From NCBI GenBank assembly GCA_913056185.1, contig CAJXLV010000015.1, positions 1-64,000 of the forward strand: a stretch of DNA of 64,000 bases, written 5' to 3'. Positions 1 to 8,906 of this stretch are shown here, piece after piece. The position numbers and the translations under genes were made by a program. Source of the DNA: an uncultured Bacteroidota bacterium (GTDB lineage: Bacteria; Bacteroidota; Rhodothermia; Rhodothermales; Salinibacteraceae). Every line of letters starts with the position of its first letter. Within the stretch, counting starts at the first letter, position 1. Below the pieces are notes generated by a model. It was not told the origin of the DNA. It saw only the letters and a program-made list of their open reading frames with translations, and searched no databases.

Positions 1-75
1 GCAGTCCACCGGGCAGACCTCCACGCAGTCGGTGTACTTGCAGTTGATGCAGGGCTCGGTGACGACGTACGGCAT
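1..75 (-). CDS. fdxA: Ferredoxin, 7Fe type (N-terminal part only)
   Basis: The first 25 codons of a gene that runs off the left edge, read leftwards from an ATG at 75. The visible peptide begins [17 protein letters not shown] and continues to a CPVDC motif, giving Cys at 9, 12, 17, 21 and 25. This C-x2-C-x4-C-x3-CPVDC spacing is that of FdxA-type ferredoxins carrying a 3Fe-4S and a 4Fe-4S cluster, small cytoplasmic electron carriers. The second cluster motif lies outside the window, so length and partner cannot be judged. The family call is firm; the exact subtype is inferred from the N-terminus alone. Confidence 0.9.
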   Translation of the reverse strand, partial: MPYVVTEPCINCKYTDCVEVCPVDC

Positions 76-292
76 AGAGCAATGGGGCCGGAGCAAGAGA
101 GGGGTAGAGCGTTGCGTGGTCTCATAGTCCAGCCCGCACATGCAGTTCCGGCACCGGTGAGAGGCAGCCGGATGTCACGAGAGCGTGGAGGTATGGAGGC
201 ACAGACGCGGCGAAACGAGGAGAATGGGACGAGCAGAATGGGGAGCGGGCCTCCGGGTCGCCCAAGAATTCCCGTCTCTATAGCGGGGAGTG

Positions 293-1327
293 TCACCCTT
301 GGTCAAAGAGGTCCTGGTCGGAGGAGGAGGGGGTGCGATCGAAGTGCTGGTAGGCCCGCGGCAGAGCAATGCGGCCCCGCGGCGTGCGCTCCATAAACCC
401 TTCCTGGATGAGGTACGGCTCATAGACCTCTTCGATGGTGCCCGACTCTTCGCCCACCGAGACGGATAGGTTTTTGAGGCCGGTGGGCCCGCCGTCGAAG
501 TTGTCGATAAGCGTGAGAAGAATGCGCGTGTCCATGTCATCGAGCCCCTCCTCGTCCACGTCGAGGGCATTGAGGGCCTGATCCGCGATGGCCTTCGTGA
601 TGGTGCCCTCGCCCTCCACCTCCGCAAAATCGCGCGTGCGGCGCAGAAGCCGGTTCGCGACGCGGGGCGTGCCGCGGCTGCGACGGGCAATTTCGTAGGC
701 GCCCTCCTCCGTGGCGTCCACCCCGAGGATGCGGGCCGAGCGCTGCGTGATGGCCTGGAGCAGGTCCGCCGTGTAGTAGTCGTAGCGGAAGTCGATGCCG
801 AAGCGGGCCCGAAGCGGCGCCGTGAGAAGCCCTTTGCGGGTCGTGGCGCCCACCATCGTGAACGGCGGCAGGTCGATCTGCACCGTGCGGGCGTTGGGCC
901 CCTGGTCGATCACGATGTCGATGCGGTAGTCCTCCATCGCCGAGTACAAGTATTCCTCCACCACCGGGCTCAGGCGGTGAATCTCATCGATGAACAGCAG
1001 GTTGCCCTCCTCCAGGTTGGTGAGCACGCCCGCAATGTCGGCCGGCTTTTCGAGCACCGGTCCGCTGGAGGTGCGGATGCGCGCGCCCATCTCGTTGGCG
1101 ATGATGTGGGCAAGGGTCGTCTTGCCAAGCCCCGGCGGCCCGGAGAGCAGCACGTGGTCGAGCGTTTCGCCCCGTTGCAGCGCGGCCGTCATGAATACGT
1201 TCAGGTTTTTCTTGATCTTGGCCTGCCCCACAAACGCGTCGAGCGATTGGGGACGGAGCTGTTTCTCTACATCCGTCTCGGAGCGGCTGGCCGATGGGTC
1301 GAGGGCCTCGGACCGGGGGCTGGTCAT
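293..1327 (-). CDS. ruvB: Holliday junction branch migration DNA helicase RuvB
   Basis: AAA+ motor that, with RuvA and RuvC, drives branch migration of Holliday junctions in recombinational repair. The 344-aa product has the family length. The Walker A motif [11 protein letters not shown] lies at about residues 63-72 and Walker B with [10 protein letters not shown] at about 109-118, followed by the [18 protein letters not shown] sensor segment and the C-terminal winged-helix region ending in [10 protein letters not shown]. The open frame extends upstream to 1513, but similarity begins only after the ATG at 1327 (MTSPRSEAL), so that start is chosen. It is divergent from rpoN across a 380-bp gap. 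ruvA and ruvC are not in the window. Confidence 0.96.
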   Translation of the reverse strand: MTSPRSEALDPSASRSETDVEKQLRPQSLDAFVGQAKIKKNLNVFMTAALQRGETLDHVLLSGPPGLGKTTLAHIIANEMGARIRTSSGPVLEKPADIAGVLTNLEEGNLLFIDEIHRLSPVVEEYLYSAMEDYRIDIVIDQGPNARTVQIDLPPFTMVGATTRKGLLTAPLRARFGIDFRYDYYTADLLQAITQRSARILGVDATEEGAYEIARRSRGTPRVANRLLRRTRDFAEVEGEGTITKAIADQALNALDVDEEGLDDMDTRILLTLIDNFDGGPTGLKNLSVSVGEESGTIEEVYEPYLIQEGFMERTPRGRIALPRAYQHFDRTPSSSDQDLFDQG

Positions 1328-1707
1328 GGAGCGCGAGGAGATCGGGAGGGGAAACGCGGCGTGTCGTTCAAGCACGCTGGAGGCACAGGGTTTCATGGCA
1401 GCGGCGCGGCGGCACGGCGGGGAGAGCCGGCTGCCGTTCCCAAGACGCTGCGGGGCACTGGGTTCGGGCGTCCGCCCGTGTCGGCAAACTTTGGGACCGA
1501 CTGTCGGTACCAATCATCAACACGGAATAGTCTTTGCGGGAAGCCTCACACAGGCCACAGACGGCCGGTCGGCCCGCCATGTGTGTGGATGTGCCCGATG
1601 TGGCCCGTGCGCCTCCGCTCTCCATGCAGGGGTCCCTATGGAGAGATCCCCATGGAGGGGTCCCCACGCAGTGTCTCTCATGCAGTGTCAGCCACGTTCG
1701 CAGTCCC
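1328..1707. other. Divergent ruvB/rpoN intergenic region
   Basis: 380 bp without a convincing gene, between the divergent starts of ruvB and rpoN, so it should hold promoters for both. The open frames on either strand here are upstream extensions of ruvB or rpoN with no family similarity. The rpoN-proximal part contains the 28-bp-period repeat listed separately. Confidence 0.6.
1623..1693. repeat. Imperfect 28-bp-period repeat upstream of rpoN
   Basis: About two and a half imperfect units start with CATGCAGG / CATGGAGG / CATGCAGT at 1623, 1651 and 1679. The first two units share GGGGTCCC and agree at about 19 of 28 positions by eye. The repeat ends 15 bp before the rpoN ATG and may be a leader or operator structure, or merely a local duplication. 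Confidence 0.5.
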
Positions 1708-3204
1708 ATGGCCAACGCCGCGCTTGAACTTACCCAGGAGCAGAAGCTGGAGCAAAAGCTCTCGCCGCAGCAAATCCAGTACATCAAGCTGCTGCAGCTC
1801 GATACTTTTGAGCTGGAGCAGCGGATTGAGGAAGAGATGGAGGAAAATCCGCTGTTGGAGGAGGGCCTCGGCGAAGAAGAGCAGCGCGAAGAGGCCGAGA
1901 TTGAGGCCACGGCCGAGGAGATGGAAAATGAGATGGAGACGGAAGAAGAGGAGGACTTCGACGTGGAGGACCTCCTCAACAACACCGACGACCTCTACGG
2001 CTACAATGCCCAACCGGGATACCGCGGTGACGAGGAGGATCGTGACCGCCCCATGCCGTCCGACCCGACCCTCCCTGAGCAGCTCCAGGAGCAACTCTCA
2101 TTTTTGGATCTCGGCGACACCGATCAGATCATCGCCGACCAGATTATTGGGTCCATCGACGAGGACGGGTACCTGAAGCGCGAGACCGACTCGATCCTCG
2201 ACGATATTCTCTTCAACCACGGGGTCGAAGTGACCGAAGACGACGTGGAGCGGGTCCTTCGGCAGGTCCAGTCGCTCGACCCGGCAGGCATCGCCGCGCG
2301 CGACCTCCGCGAGTGCCTGCTCCTGCAGCTCCACCGCATGCCCAAAGACGTGGACGGCCGCAACACGGCCATCGCCATGCTGGAGGACCACTACGAGGCG
2401 TTTACCAAAAAGCACTTCGACACGCTCAAAACACGCCTCGACGTGGACGACCGGGAGTTGAAGAGGGCCTTCGATCTGATTCGGCAGCGCCTCGACCCCA
2501 AGCCGGGCGAGGGCGAGTTCTCGGAGGAGACCAACTACATCACGCCCGATTTTACGGTGCGGTACGTGGACGGGGAGTTCGTCATCACCCTCAACGGCCG
2601 CAATGCCCCCGACCTCCACATCTCGCGCCATTACCGCCGGATGCTGCAGAAGATCAAAACGCAGAAGGCCTCCGACGACGAGGAGGTCGACGAGGACACC
2701 GAAGAGTTTCTGAAAGACAAGTTTAGCTCGGCGCAGTGGTTTATCGATTCCATCAACCAGCGGCGGCACACCATGTATCTGGTGATGGACGCGATCGTGC
2801 AGCTGCAGGAGGACTTCTTCCGCTACGGCGAAGGCAACCTGAAGCCGATGATCTTGAAGGACGTGGCCGAGATCATCGACATGGACATCTCCACAGTGAG
2901 CCGGGTGGTGAACGGCAAGTATGTGCAGACGGAGTGGGGGGTCTACGAGTTGAAATACTTTTTCTCTGAGGGCCTGGAGACGGTGGACGGGGAGGAGGTC
3001 TCCAACAAAGAGGTGAAGGCGGAGCTGCAGCGCATTGTGGACGCGGAGGACAAGACGGATCCCATGTCGGACAGTGCGCTGGCCGATGCCCTGGAGGAGA
3101 CCGGCTTCAAGATTGCCCGGCGCACCGTCTCGAAGTACCGCAAGCAGCTGGGCATTCCGGTGGCGCGGCTGCGGCGGGAGATTGTGCTGGAGGACGACGC
3201 GTGA
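1708..3204 (+). CDS. rpoN: RNA polymerase sigma-54 factor RpoN
   Basis: Alternative sigma factor that recognises -24/-12 promoters and needs AAA+ activators. The 498-aa product shows the three expected parts. A Gln/Leu-rich region I contains LSPQQIQYIKLLQL and EEMEENPLLEE. Next comes a very acidic linker at about 50-100. The core- and DNA-binding part has a helix-turn-helix near LKDVAEIIDMDISTVSRVV and a C-terminal RpoN box read as ARRTVSKYRKQLGIP. The frame is open from 1534, but region I homology begins at the ATG at 1708 (MANAALELTQEQ), which is used as start. The long acidic linker fits a halophilic proteome (inference). Confidence 0.96.
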   Translation: MANAALELTQEQKLEQKLSPQQIQYIKLLQLDTFELEQRIEEEMEENPLLEEGLGEEEQREEAEIEATAEEMENEMETEEEEDFDVEDLLNNTDDLYGYNAQPGYRGDEEDRDRPMPSDPTLPEQLQEQLSFLDLGDTDQIIADQIIGSIDEDGYLKRETDSILDDILFNHGVEVTEDDVERVLRQVQSLDPAGIAARDLRECLLLQLHRMPKDVDGRNTAIAMLEDHYEAFTKKHFDTLKTRLDVDDRELKRAFDLIRQRLDPKPGEGEFSEETNYITPDFTVRYVDGEFVITLNGRNAPDLHISRHYRRMLQKIKTQKASDDEEVDEDTEEFLKDKFSSAQWFIDSINQRRHTMYLVMDAIVQLQEDFFRYGEGNLKPMILKDVAEIIDMDISTVSRVVNGKYVQTEWGVYELKYFFSEGLETVDGEEVSNKEVKAELQRIVDAEDKTDPMSDSALADALEETGFKIARRTVSKYRKQLGIPVARLRREIVLEDDA

Positions 3205-3291
3205 GGCGGAACGCATGACGTATGAGCGCGACGCCCAGGCGACCGGCCCCGCCGTTGCGCCCCCTGCGCCTTCCCGTTGTTGTGCGTGCCT

Positions 3292-4086
3292 TCATCGGTC
3301 GTACGAGATCGACAGGGTGAGGCCGCCCACGAGGGTCACATCGCCGCCCGTGACGAGGGGATCGAGCCCGATGCCGAGGAGAAGCCCTGGGCGCCAGCGG
3401 CGCCGGTCCAACATGAGCGAGAGGGCAGCGTGGTGGGCGCTGTCGGCCGTTTCTGCGGCGTCGGTGAGTGCGGGGCGGCCCACCACGCTGAGGCCGGTGA
3501 TCAGGCCTGCGCCGGAGCGCCACAGCTGTGCGCCATAGAGGGCCTGCCAGGCATTTGTGTCTCCGGCGGTGCTGTCTGCGTGTAGGGATCCGTACGCTGC
3601 GCCGGCGCGCAGGCGGAGGGACGTGGCCCGCCCGAGCGCCACGCGTGTGTTAAGCAGCCCGGAGAGGGCAACGGCCTCGTCCCGAAACGCCGCCGTGCGC
3701 CCCAGGTCGGCCCGCTGGCCCGCGCTGGCAGCAGCAGTGGTGGGCGCGGCGGGAAGGCGAACCCCCAGCTCAAGCAGCAGAGGGCGGCGCGTGCTACTGA
3801 GGCCCAGTCCCACGTATGGATTTCCGATGGCCGACGAGGCCGTCTCGGTGAGCTGGGCGTGGGCGATGGGGAGCTCTACCGCCAGCTCCACGGAGCTGGA
3901 GAGCGAGCGGGTGGCCGTAAGGAAGGCGGCCCCGGTGGGAAACGAGGAGGCGCCGCTCGGGTCTTCGGCGGCGAGGGCCTCAAGGGTGATTTGGTTGGGC
4001 TCGTAGGGGCGCGACCAGATGGTTTGGGCCGAGGCGGGCACGCAGAGGCTCCCCAGGAGAAGCCCCAACAACCAGAGACGGTGCAT
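3292..4086 (-). CDS. Putative exported envelope protein, outer-membrane beta-barrel-like
   Basis: No family is recognised with certainty. The 264-aa product starts with a clear signal peptide (MHRLWLLGLLLGSLCVPASA, cleavage after ASA-Q). The mature part is rich in alternating hydrophobic strands, small residues and Ser/Arg turns, and has an aromatic-poor ending near LTLSISYDR, as in small transporter-like outer-membrane proteins. The upstream open frame to 4233 lacks a signal sequence, so the ATG at 4086 is chosen. It is convergent with rpoN (87-bp gap) and divergent from the aminotransferase. A beta-barrel fold is inferred from composition; a function cannot be given. Confidence 0.6.
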   Translation of the reverse strand: MHRLWLLGLLLGSLCVPASAQTIWSRPYEPNQITLEALAAEDPSGASSFPTGAAFLTATRSLSSSVELAVELPIAHAQLTETASSAIGNPYVGLGLSSTRRPLLLELGVRLPAAPTTAAASAGQRADLGRTAAFRDEAVALSGLLNTRVALGRATSLRLRAGAAYGSLHADSTAGDTNAWQALYGAQLWRSGAGLITGLSVVGRPALTDAAETADSAHHAALSLMLDRRRWRPGLLLGIGLDPLVTGGDVTLVGGLTLSISYDR

Positions 4087-4396
4087 CGGGGGGATGGGCA
4101 GAATACGAATGGGGGAAGATGAAAGCCGGGGGCGGCCCGTGGGGCATCGTTTTGGGAGCGGCGGCGAAAGGTCGGTTGCAGACCACACAGTGAACCGGTC
4201 CGTGGTGGTCTGCCGTCCGCGGGCCGTGTCCATCGCCGCAGTGTATGTATGCTCTGTTCTTTGTGGTATACATGGAAGCCGTCACATCTCTTGGGCGCAA
4301 GTCGCGGCGCGGTGCGGCCTGCATCTTTCTCCGGGCTGTTGTACGTTGTCGCATGAAATTCAACCAACCACTCCTCCCTCACCGGTCCGAAGAGCC
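4087..4396. other. Divergent intergenic region with an ATGTAT/ATACAT inverted repeat
   Basis: 310 bp between two divergent genes, with no supported ORF. An inverted repeat ATGTAT-N17-ATACAT at 4245-4250 and 4268-4273 could be an operator or a weak hairpin. No strong sigma-70 box pair was recognised. Confidence 0.4.
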
Positions 4397-5923
4397 ATGA
4401 TCGAACCGGCATCAATGTCGCACATCCTCTCTCTCGGCTCCCGCGCGGAGCGCAAAGACCGCCTGGAGGCCCTCCGCGGGGCGTTCACGGGACTCGATAC
4501 CGAGTACCCGCTCGCCGATGGCACCCGTGCGCCTCGCACCTATCTCGACAGTGCAGCGTCCACCCTCCGCTGCACGGTGGCCGACGACATTGTGGCGCGG
4601 GCGCTCCGGCACTACGCCAATACGCACTCCACGCTCCACGCCGGGGCCCGCATCATGACGCATCTCTACGAGCAGGCGCACGCCATCGTGGAGGCGTTCG
4701 TTGGGGCCTCCGACGCCTACACCTCCATCTTTACGGGCAGCGGCGTCACCGGCGGCCTCAACCGCATGGCCCGGACGCTCGCCGAGCGGCGCCCGAACCG
4801 CGACGTCGTGATTGCTACGATGATGGAACACCACGCCAACGACCTGCCGCACCGCAAGCACGTGGGCGAGGTGGTGCACGTGCCGCTGGAAAAAGATCCG
4901 GACGGAGAAGCGGGGCGCGTCGACCTGGAGGCCCTCCAGGCGGCGATCGATGCGCACGCCGACCGCCTCAATTACGTGGCCATCACTGCGGTCTCCAACG
5001 TTACTGGCATCGCCAATCCGGTGCATGAGGTGGCGCGGCGGGCCCACGCGGCCGGCGCCCTCTGCGTGGTCGATGCGGCACAGTCTGCCGCCCACGCCCC
5101 CCTGCGGGTGACGGGCACGGGCGATGCGGACGCGATCGACGTGCTCTGCATGAGCGGCCACAAGATCTACGCGCCCGGCAGCCCCGGCGTCATCGTGGCG
5201 CGGAAGGCCCTCTTCGAGGGGGTGGAGCCGCAGGAGGTGGGCGGTGGCATTGTGGATCGGGTGGAGACTGGCGCCTACGAGATTACGGACGCGCTGCCGG
5301 AGCGGGAGGAGGCGGGCACGCCCAACTTGCCCGGCGCCCTGCGCCTCGCCGCCACACTGCAGCTCCTGGGCCGCATCGGCATGGACCTCGTGGAAGAAGA
5401 CGAGCGCGCCCTCACGCAGTATGCCCTGGAGCGCTTCGCGGCCGTGGACGGCCTCACCCTCTACGGCTCGCACCGCCTGGAGGTCGCCGAGCGGATCGGG
5501 GTGATTGCGTTCAATCTGGACGACCTGCCGCACGGGCTCGTCGCCGCGGCCCTAAACGATTACTTTGGCGTGGCCGTGCGCAACGCGTGCTTCTGCGCGC
5601 AGCCGTTTGTGCGCCAGCTCCTGGGGCGGCGGGGCCCGCAGGGGGACGGCGCGCCCTCCGAGACATGCGGCCCCGATGCCTGCGGGCCGAGCACGCAGCC
5701 CGGTATGGTGCGGGCCTCCCTGGGGCTCTACAACACCGAGGCCGATGTGGACCGGGCAGTGGAGGCCCTCGCCGACGTGGCCGAGCGGCCCGACTGGTAT
5801 CGCCAGCGGTACCGGCCCGTGCGCAACGGCAGCGGCGACTGGGTCCACTGCGACTTCGAGCACCCCCCCGAGGCGGAGATGGACCTGCGCGGCGCCGTCG
5901 ATGCGTGGCTCCGTACGATTTAA
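4397..5923 (+). CDS. Class V aminotransferase (cysteine desulfurase/selenocysteine lyase-like)
   Basis: PLP-dependent fold-type I enzyme of the NifS/SufS/CsdA-like group. The 508-aa product has TYLDSAASTL near the N-terminus, the cofactor segment VDAAQSAAH, and SGHKIYAPGSPGVIV, whose Lys is the Schiff-base residue. The C-terminal domain contains RASLGLYNTEADVDR. The frame opens at 4019 inside the neighbouring gene region; the ATG at 4397 (MIEPASMSH) or 4415 is a more sensible start. It is about 100 residues longer than SufS, with an insertion around the Cys-rich part NACFCAQPFVRQLL and DACGPS. The substrate is unknown; no suf or isc genes are adjacent. Confidence 0.85.
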   Translation: MIEPASMSHILSLGSRAERKDRLEALRGAFTGLDTEYPLADGTRAPRTYLDSAASTLRCTVADDIVARALRHYANTHSTLHAGARIMTHLYEQAHAIVEAFVGASDAYTSIFTGSGVTGGLNRMARTLAERRPNRDVVIATMMEHHANDLPHRKHVGEVVHVPLEKDPDGEAGRVDLEALQAAIDAHADRLNYVAITAVSNVTGIANPVHEVARRAHAAGALCVVDAAQSAAHAPLRVTGTGDADAIDVLCMSGHKIYAPGSPGVIVARKALFEGVEPQEVGGGIVDRVETGAYEITDALPEREEAGTPNLPGALRLAATLQLLGRIGMDLVEEDERALTQYALERFAAVDGLTLYGSHRLEVAERIGVIAFNLDDLPHGLVAAALNDYFGVAVRNACFCAQPFVRQLLGRRGPQGDGAPSETCGPDACGPSTQPGMVRASLGLYNTEADVDRAVEALADVAERPDWYRQRYRPVRNGSGDWVHCDFEHPPEAEMDLRGAVDAWLRTI

Positions 5924-5982
5924 GCCGCCGAGGCCTCGCGACGATCATCTGCCCGTGGGGCCGCGCAGGACCGCGTCGTGGA

Positions 5983-8103
5983 TCACGCAGCGGCCTCCGC
6001 CGCCGTATCCGCCACGACGTCCTCCTGGACGTTGTTCGGCATGGCTTCGTAGTGACTAAATTTCGTGTGGTGCAGGCCGCGGCCCTGTGTGAGCGAGCGC
6101 AGGGTGGTGGAGTACTGGTGGAGCTCCGCTTCTGGCACGTCCGCCGTAATTTTTTGGAGGGGCCCCTGCGTGTCGATGCCCTGCACGCGGCCGCGCCGGG
6201 TGTTGAGATCGCTGATGATGTCGCCGGTGTAGTCGTCGGGGGTCGTAATCGTGACCGTATGGATGGGCTCCAGCAGCACCGGATGGGCCTTCTGGAAGGC
6301 CCGCCGGAAGCACTCGAACGAGGCGCGCTTGAAAGCGGCTTCGTTGGAGTCAACCGGGTGCATGCCCCCGTCGTAGATCACGACGCGCACGTCGCCCACC
6401 GGGAAGCCGGCGACGGGGCCCTCTTCCATGGTGGCGAGCACGCCCTTCTGGATGGACGAGAAGAACTTATTCATGTCGATGACGCCTCCCACAATGGCGT
6501 TCACGAAGTGCACCTCGGCGTCCCACTCCGTCGTGACCACCTCCTCGCCCCGGACGTCCACCGAGTCGGGCGGGTGGAAGTCGCCGTCGTGCGGCTCCAC
6601 CAGCATCGAGAGGTCGGCAAACTCGCCCGCGCCCCCGGACTGCTTCTTGTGGCGGTACTGGGCGGTGGCGCGGGTTTGGATCGCTTCGCGGTAGGAGATG
6701 CGAGGCCGCACAAACTCGACGTCGACCCCGGCCTGCCGCTCCAGCCGGCCCTTGGCAATCTGCAGGTGCATCTCTCCGAGCCCGCTCAGGGTGAGTTGGT
6801 TGAGCAGCGCGTCGTGATTGAAGACGAGAGACGGGTCCTCGTCGGTAATCTGATGAAGGCCCTGGGCCAGGTTGTCCTCCTGCCCGTCCTGCACCGGACG
6901 CACGGCCATGCGATAGCGGGGGCGAGGAAACTGAATGGGAGGAATGGCGCGGCCGGAGCCCTCGGGGCGGAGCGTGTCGTTTGTGTGGGTGTCGTCGAGC
7001 TTCACGAGCGCTCCCAGGTCGCCGGCGACAAGGCGGGGGACTTGGTTGCGCTCCTCGCCGTTGAGTTGGTAAATCTGACCGATGCGCTCGGTGGTGCCGG
7101 TGGTGGCGTTTTCGAGATCTTGCCCCGACGCAATGGTGCCGTCGAAGGCGCGAACGTAAGAGTACTCGCCGACATGCTCCTGCGCCATGGTGCGGTACAC
7201 AAACGCCAACGGATCGCCGTCGGGGGCGGCCCGCACCTCACGGCCGCCTTCCGTTTCGACCAGGCGGCTGGCGGGAGAGGGGCACACGCCCGTAATGAAG
7301 TCGAGAAGGCACCCCACGCCGACCGTTTCTGTGGCGCTGGTAACAAACACGGGATAGAGGGCCCGGTCAATCATGGCGGCACGGAGTCCGTTTCGCATCT
7401 GGCGCTCCGTCAGCTCGCCCTGCTCGAAATACGTTTCCATCAGTCGGTCGTCGCTTGCGGCGATGTCCTCCACCAGCGTTTCGTGGAGCTCCGCCGCCCG
7501 GTCCGCGAACGCGTCGTCGATGGGCTGCTCGTCCGGCTCGGCGTGGCCCTCGGGGTAGTAGAGTTGGCGCTGGCGCAGCACGTCCACCACGGTGCGGGTG
7601 CCGTCGCCAGCCGGAATTTGCACGACCGTGGCGCCCCGCCCAAAGCGGTCTTCGATCTCGTCGACGAGGGTGGAGAAGTCGGCACTGGCGTGGTCGATGT
7701 GGTTGAGCACAAACAGGGACGGGGTGCCCATTTGCTCGCCGTAGCCCCAGGCCATCTCCGTCCCTACCTCCACGCCCGCGCGGGCGTCCATCACGTACAC
7801 GGCGGTGTCGGCCACGCGCATCGACGCGATCACCTCGCTGGCAAAGTCGGGGTAGCCCGGAGTGTCCAGGATGTTCACCTTCGTGTCGTTCCACTCGGCG
7901 TGGAGCAGCGTGGCGAAGATGGACATCTGCCGCTCCTTCTCGCTCGCGTGGTAGTCGCTCTGGGTGGTGCCCTCCGGCACGGAGCCGGCCCGGTCCAGGG
8001 CGCCGCTCGCGTAGAGCATGGCCTCGGAGAGGGCCGTTTTGCCGCTTCCCTGGTGGCCCACCAGGGCGATGTTTCGGATCTGATTGGGGGTGGAAACTGT
8101 CAT
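5983..8103 (-). CDS. Elongation factor G-like translational GTPase (divergent paralogue)
   Basis: A 706-aa protein with the EF-G domain order: GTPase domain, domain II, and domains III-V with a C-terminal FSHYEAMPNNVQE segment. The P-loop reads GHQGSGKT (16-23) rather than GHVDHGKT. G3 is DTPGY (80-84). G4 is NHID (134-137), where canonical EF-G has NKxD. These features place it with the EF-G-like subfamily found beside the main fusA in several phyla, not with the str-operon EF-G. Start ATG at 8103; it converges on the aminotransferase (59-bp gap) and is divergent from the DUF411 gene. Its role (translocation, recycling or stress) cannot be told from sequence. Confidence 0.9.
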   Translation of the reverse strand: MTVSTPNQIRNIALVGHQGSGKTALSEAMLYASGALDRAGSVPEGTTQSDYHASEKERQMSIFATLLHAEWNDTKVNILDTPGYPDFASEVIASMRVADTAVYVMDARAGVEVGTEMAWGYGEQMGTPSLFVLNHIDHASADFSTLVDEIEDRFGRGATVVQIPAGDGTRTVVDVLRQRQLYYPEGHAEPDEQPIDDAFADRAAELHETLVEDIAASDDRLMETYFEQGELTERQMRNGLRAAMIDRALYPVFVTSATETVGVGCLLDFITGVCPSPASRLVETEGGREVRAAPDGDPLAFVYRTMAQEHVGEYSYVRAFDGTIASGQDLENATTGTTERIGQIYQLNGEERNQVPRLVAGDLGALVKLDDTHTNDTLRPEGSGRAIPPIQFPRPRYRMAVRPVQDGQEDNLAQGLHQITDEDPSLVFNHDALLNQLTLSGLGEMHLQIAKGRLERQAGVDVEFVRPRISYREAIQTRATAQYRHKKQSGGAGEFADLSMLVEPHDGDFHPPDSVDVRGEEVVTTEWDAEVHFVNAIVGGVIDMNKFFSSIQKGVLATMEEGPVAGFPVGDVRVVIYDGGMHPVDSNEAAFKRASFECFRRAFQKAHPVLLEPIHTVTITTPDDYTGDIISDLNTRRGRVQGIDTQGPLQKITADVPEAELHQYSTTLRSLTQGRGLHHTKFSHYEAMPNNVQEDVVADTAAEAAA

Positions 8104-8183
8104 CGGTCCGGCGGGATGGATGAGCAGAGACGAAGGGCGTCTCGGTGGGCCGGAACCGCCTGCGCTTGGCCCACCTCGTTACC

Positions 8184-8193
8184 GTAAATTTAC
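8184..8193. promoter_or_regulatory. GTAAATTTAC palindrome between divergent genes
   Basis: A perfect 10-bp AT-rich palindrome in a GC-rich divergent spacer between the EF-G-like gene and the DUF411 gene. A near copy, GTAAATTAAC, lies at 39980-39989 just upstream of ftsX. It may be the -10/-7 element of promoters in this organism or a small operator; this is inference from position and composition only. Confidence 0.3.
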
Positions 8194-8354
8194 AGACGAG
8201 GCGGCGGGAATCAAAGCGCTTGTTCCAGGGAGTGGGGCCCTGGGGAGCCGCGACGAAAACGGCGAGGCGGCGGGGAGGAGAGAAGAGAAACATGGGGCTC
8301 TGGGGCGGGTTTTCAGGGTCCACGGTTGCTCCTCACAGTCGCATCATCTGTTCC

Positions 8355-8846
8355 ATGGCGCTCGCTCCGTCCACGTGGTCCTCCCACCTGAAAGCCTTTG
8401 GAGGCGGCATCGTACTGGCCCTGCTTGGCCTTGGGGCATACATGCAGTTTGGGGCCGGTCCAGACCTGCCCACCGTCACGGTGTACAACAGTCCCACGTG
8501 CAATTGCTGCTCGAAGTGGGCAGATCACATGCGTGCTCAGGGCTTCCCCGTGGAGGTCAAATCGGAGTTCAACCTGCGGCCCGTAAAGCGCAAGCTGGGG
8601 GTGCCGGGCCCCCTGGCATCGTGCCACACGGCCGTGGTGAACGACTACGTGCTGGAGGGGCACGTGCCGGCGGAGGATGTGAAAGCTCTTCTGCAAAACA
8701 CCCCTGCGGTGCGGGGGCTGAGCGTGCCGGGGATGCCGGTGGGGTCGCCGGGCATGGAGCGGGGAACGCGTGTGGAGCCGTACGAGGTGGTGGCCTTCAC
8801 CGCCGCGGGCGATACCAGCGTCGTCGCAAAATACGGACCCGAGTAA
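8355..8846 (+). CDS. DUF411 family putative metal-binding protein
   Basis: A 163-aa protein with one N-terminal membrane segment (about residues 17-32, GIVLALLGLGAYMQF), so the rest is probably periplasmic and anchored. The DUF411 signature is clear: TVYNSPTCNCCSKWADHM, with Cys at 49, 51 and 52, then SCHTAVVNDYVLEGHVPAEDV and the Gly/Met-rich VPGMPVGSPGME. Members often sit near copper-resistance genes and are thought to bind metal; no copper genes adjoin here. The ATG at 8355 (MALAPSTW) is preferred over earlier in-frame starts because similarity and the membrane helix begin there. Confidence 0.85.
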   Translation: MALAPSTWSSHLKAFGGGIVLALLGLGAYMQFGAGPDLPTVTVYNSPTCNCCSKWADHMRAQGFPVEVKSEFNLRPVKRKLGVPGPLASCHTAVVNDYVLEGHVPAEDVKALLQNTPAVRGLSVPGMPVGSPGMERGTRVEPYEVVAFTAAGDTSVVAKYGPE

Positions 8847-8906
8847 TCGCTCCCCGGCACGAAGGGCCTGTGCGTTCGAGTGCTCCTTTCTCCCTGTCCC
8901 TCGACG

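Noticed and set aside
5587-8187. 866-codon plus-strand open frame opposite the EF-G-like gene
   Set aside because: Antisense shadow of a clearly conserved GTPase; no family resemblance.
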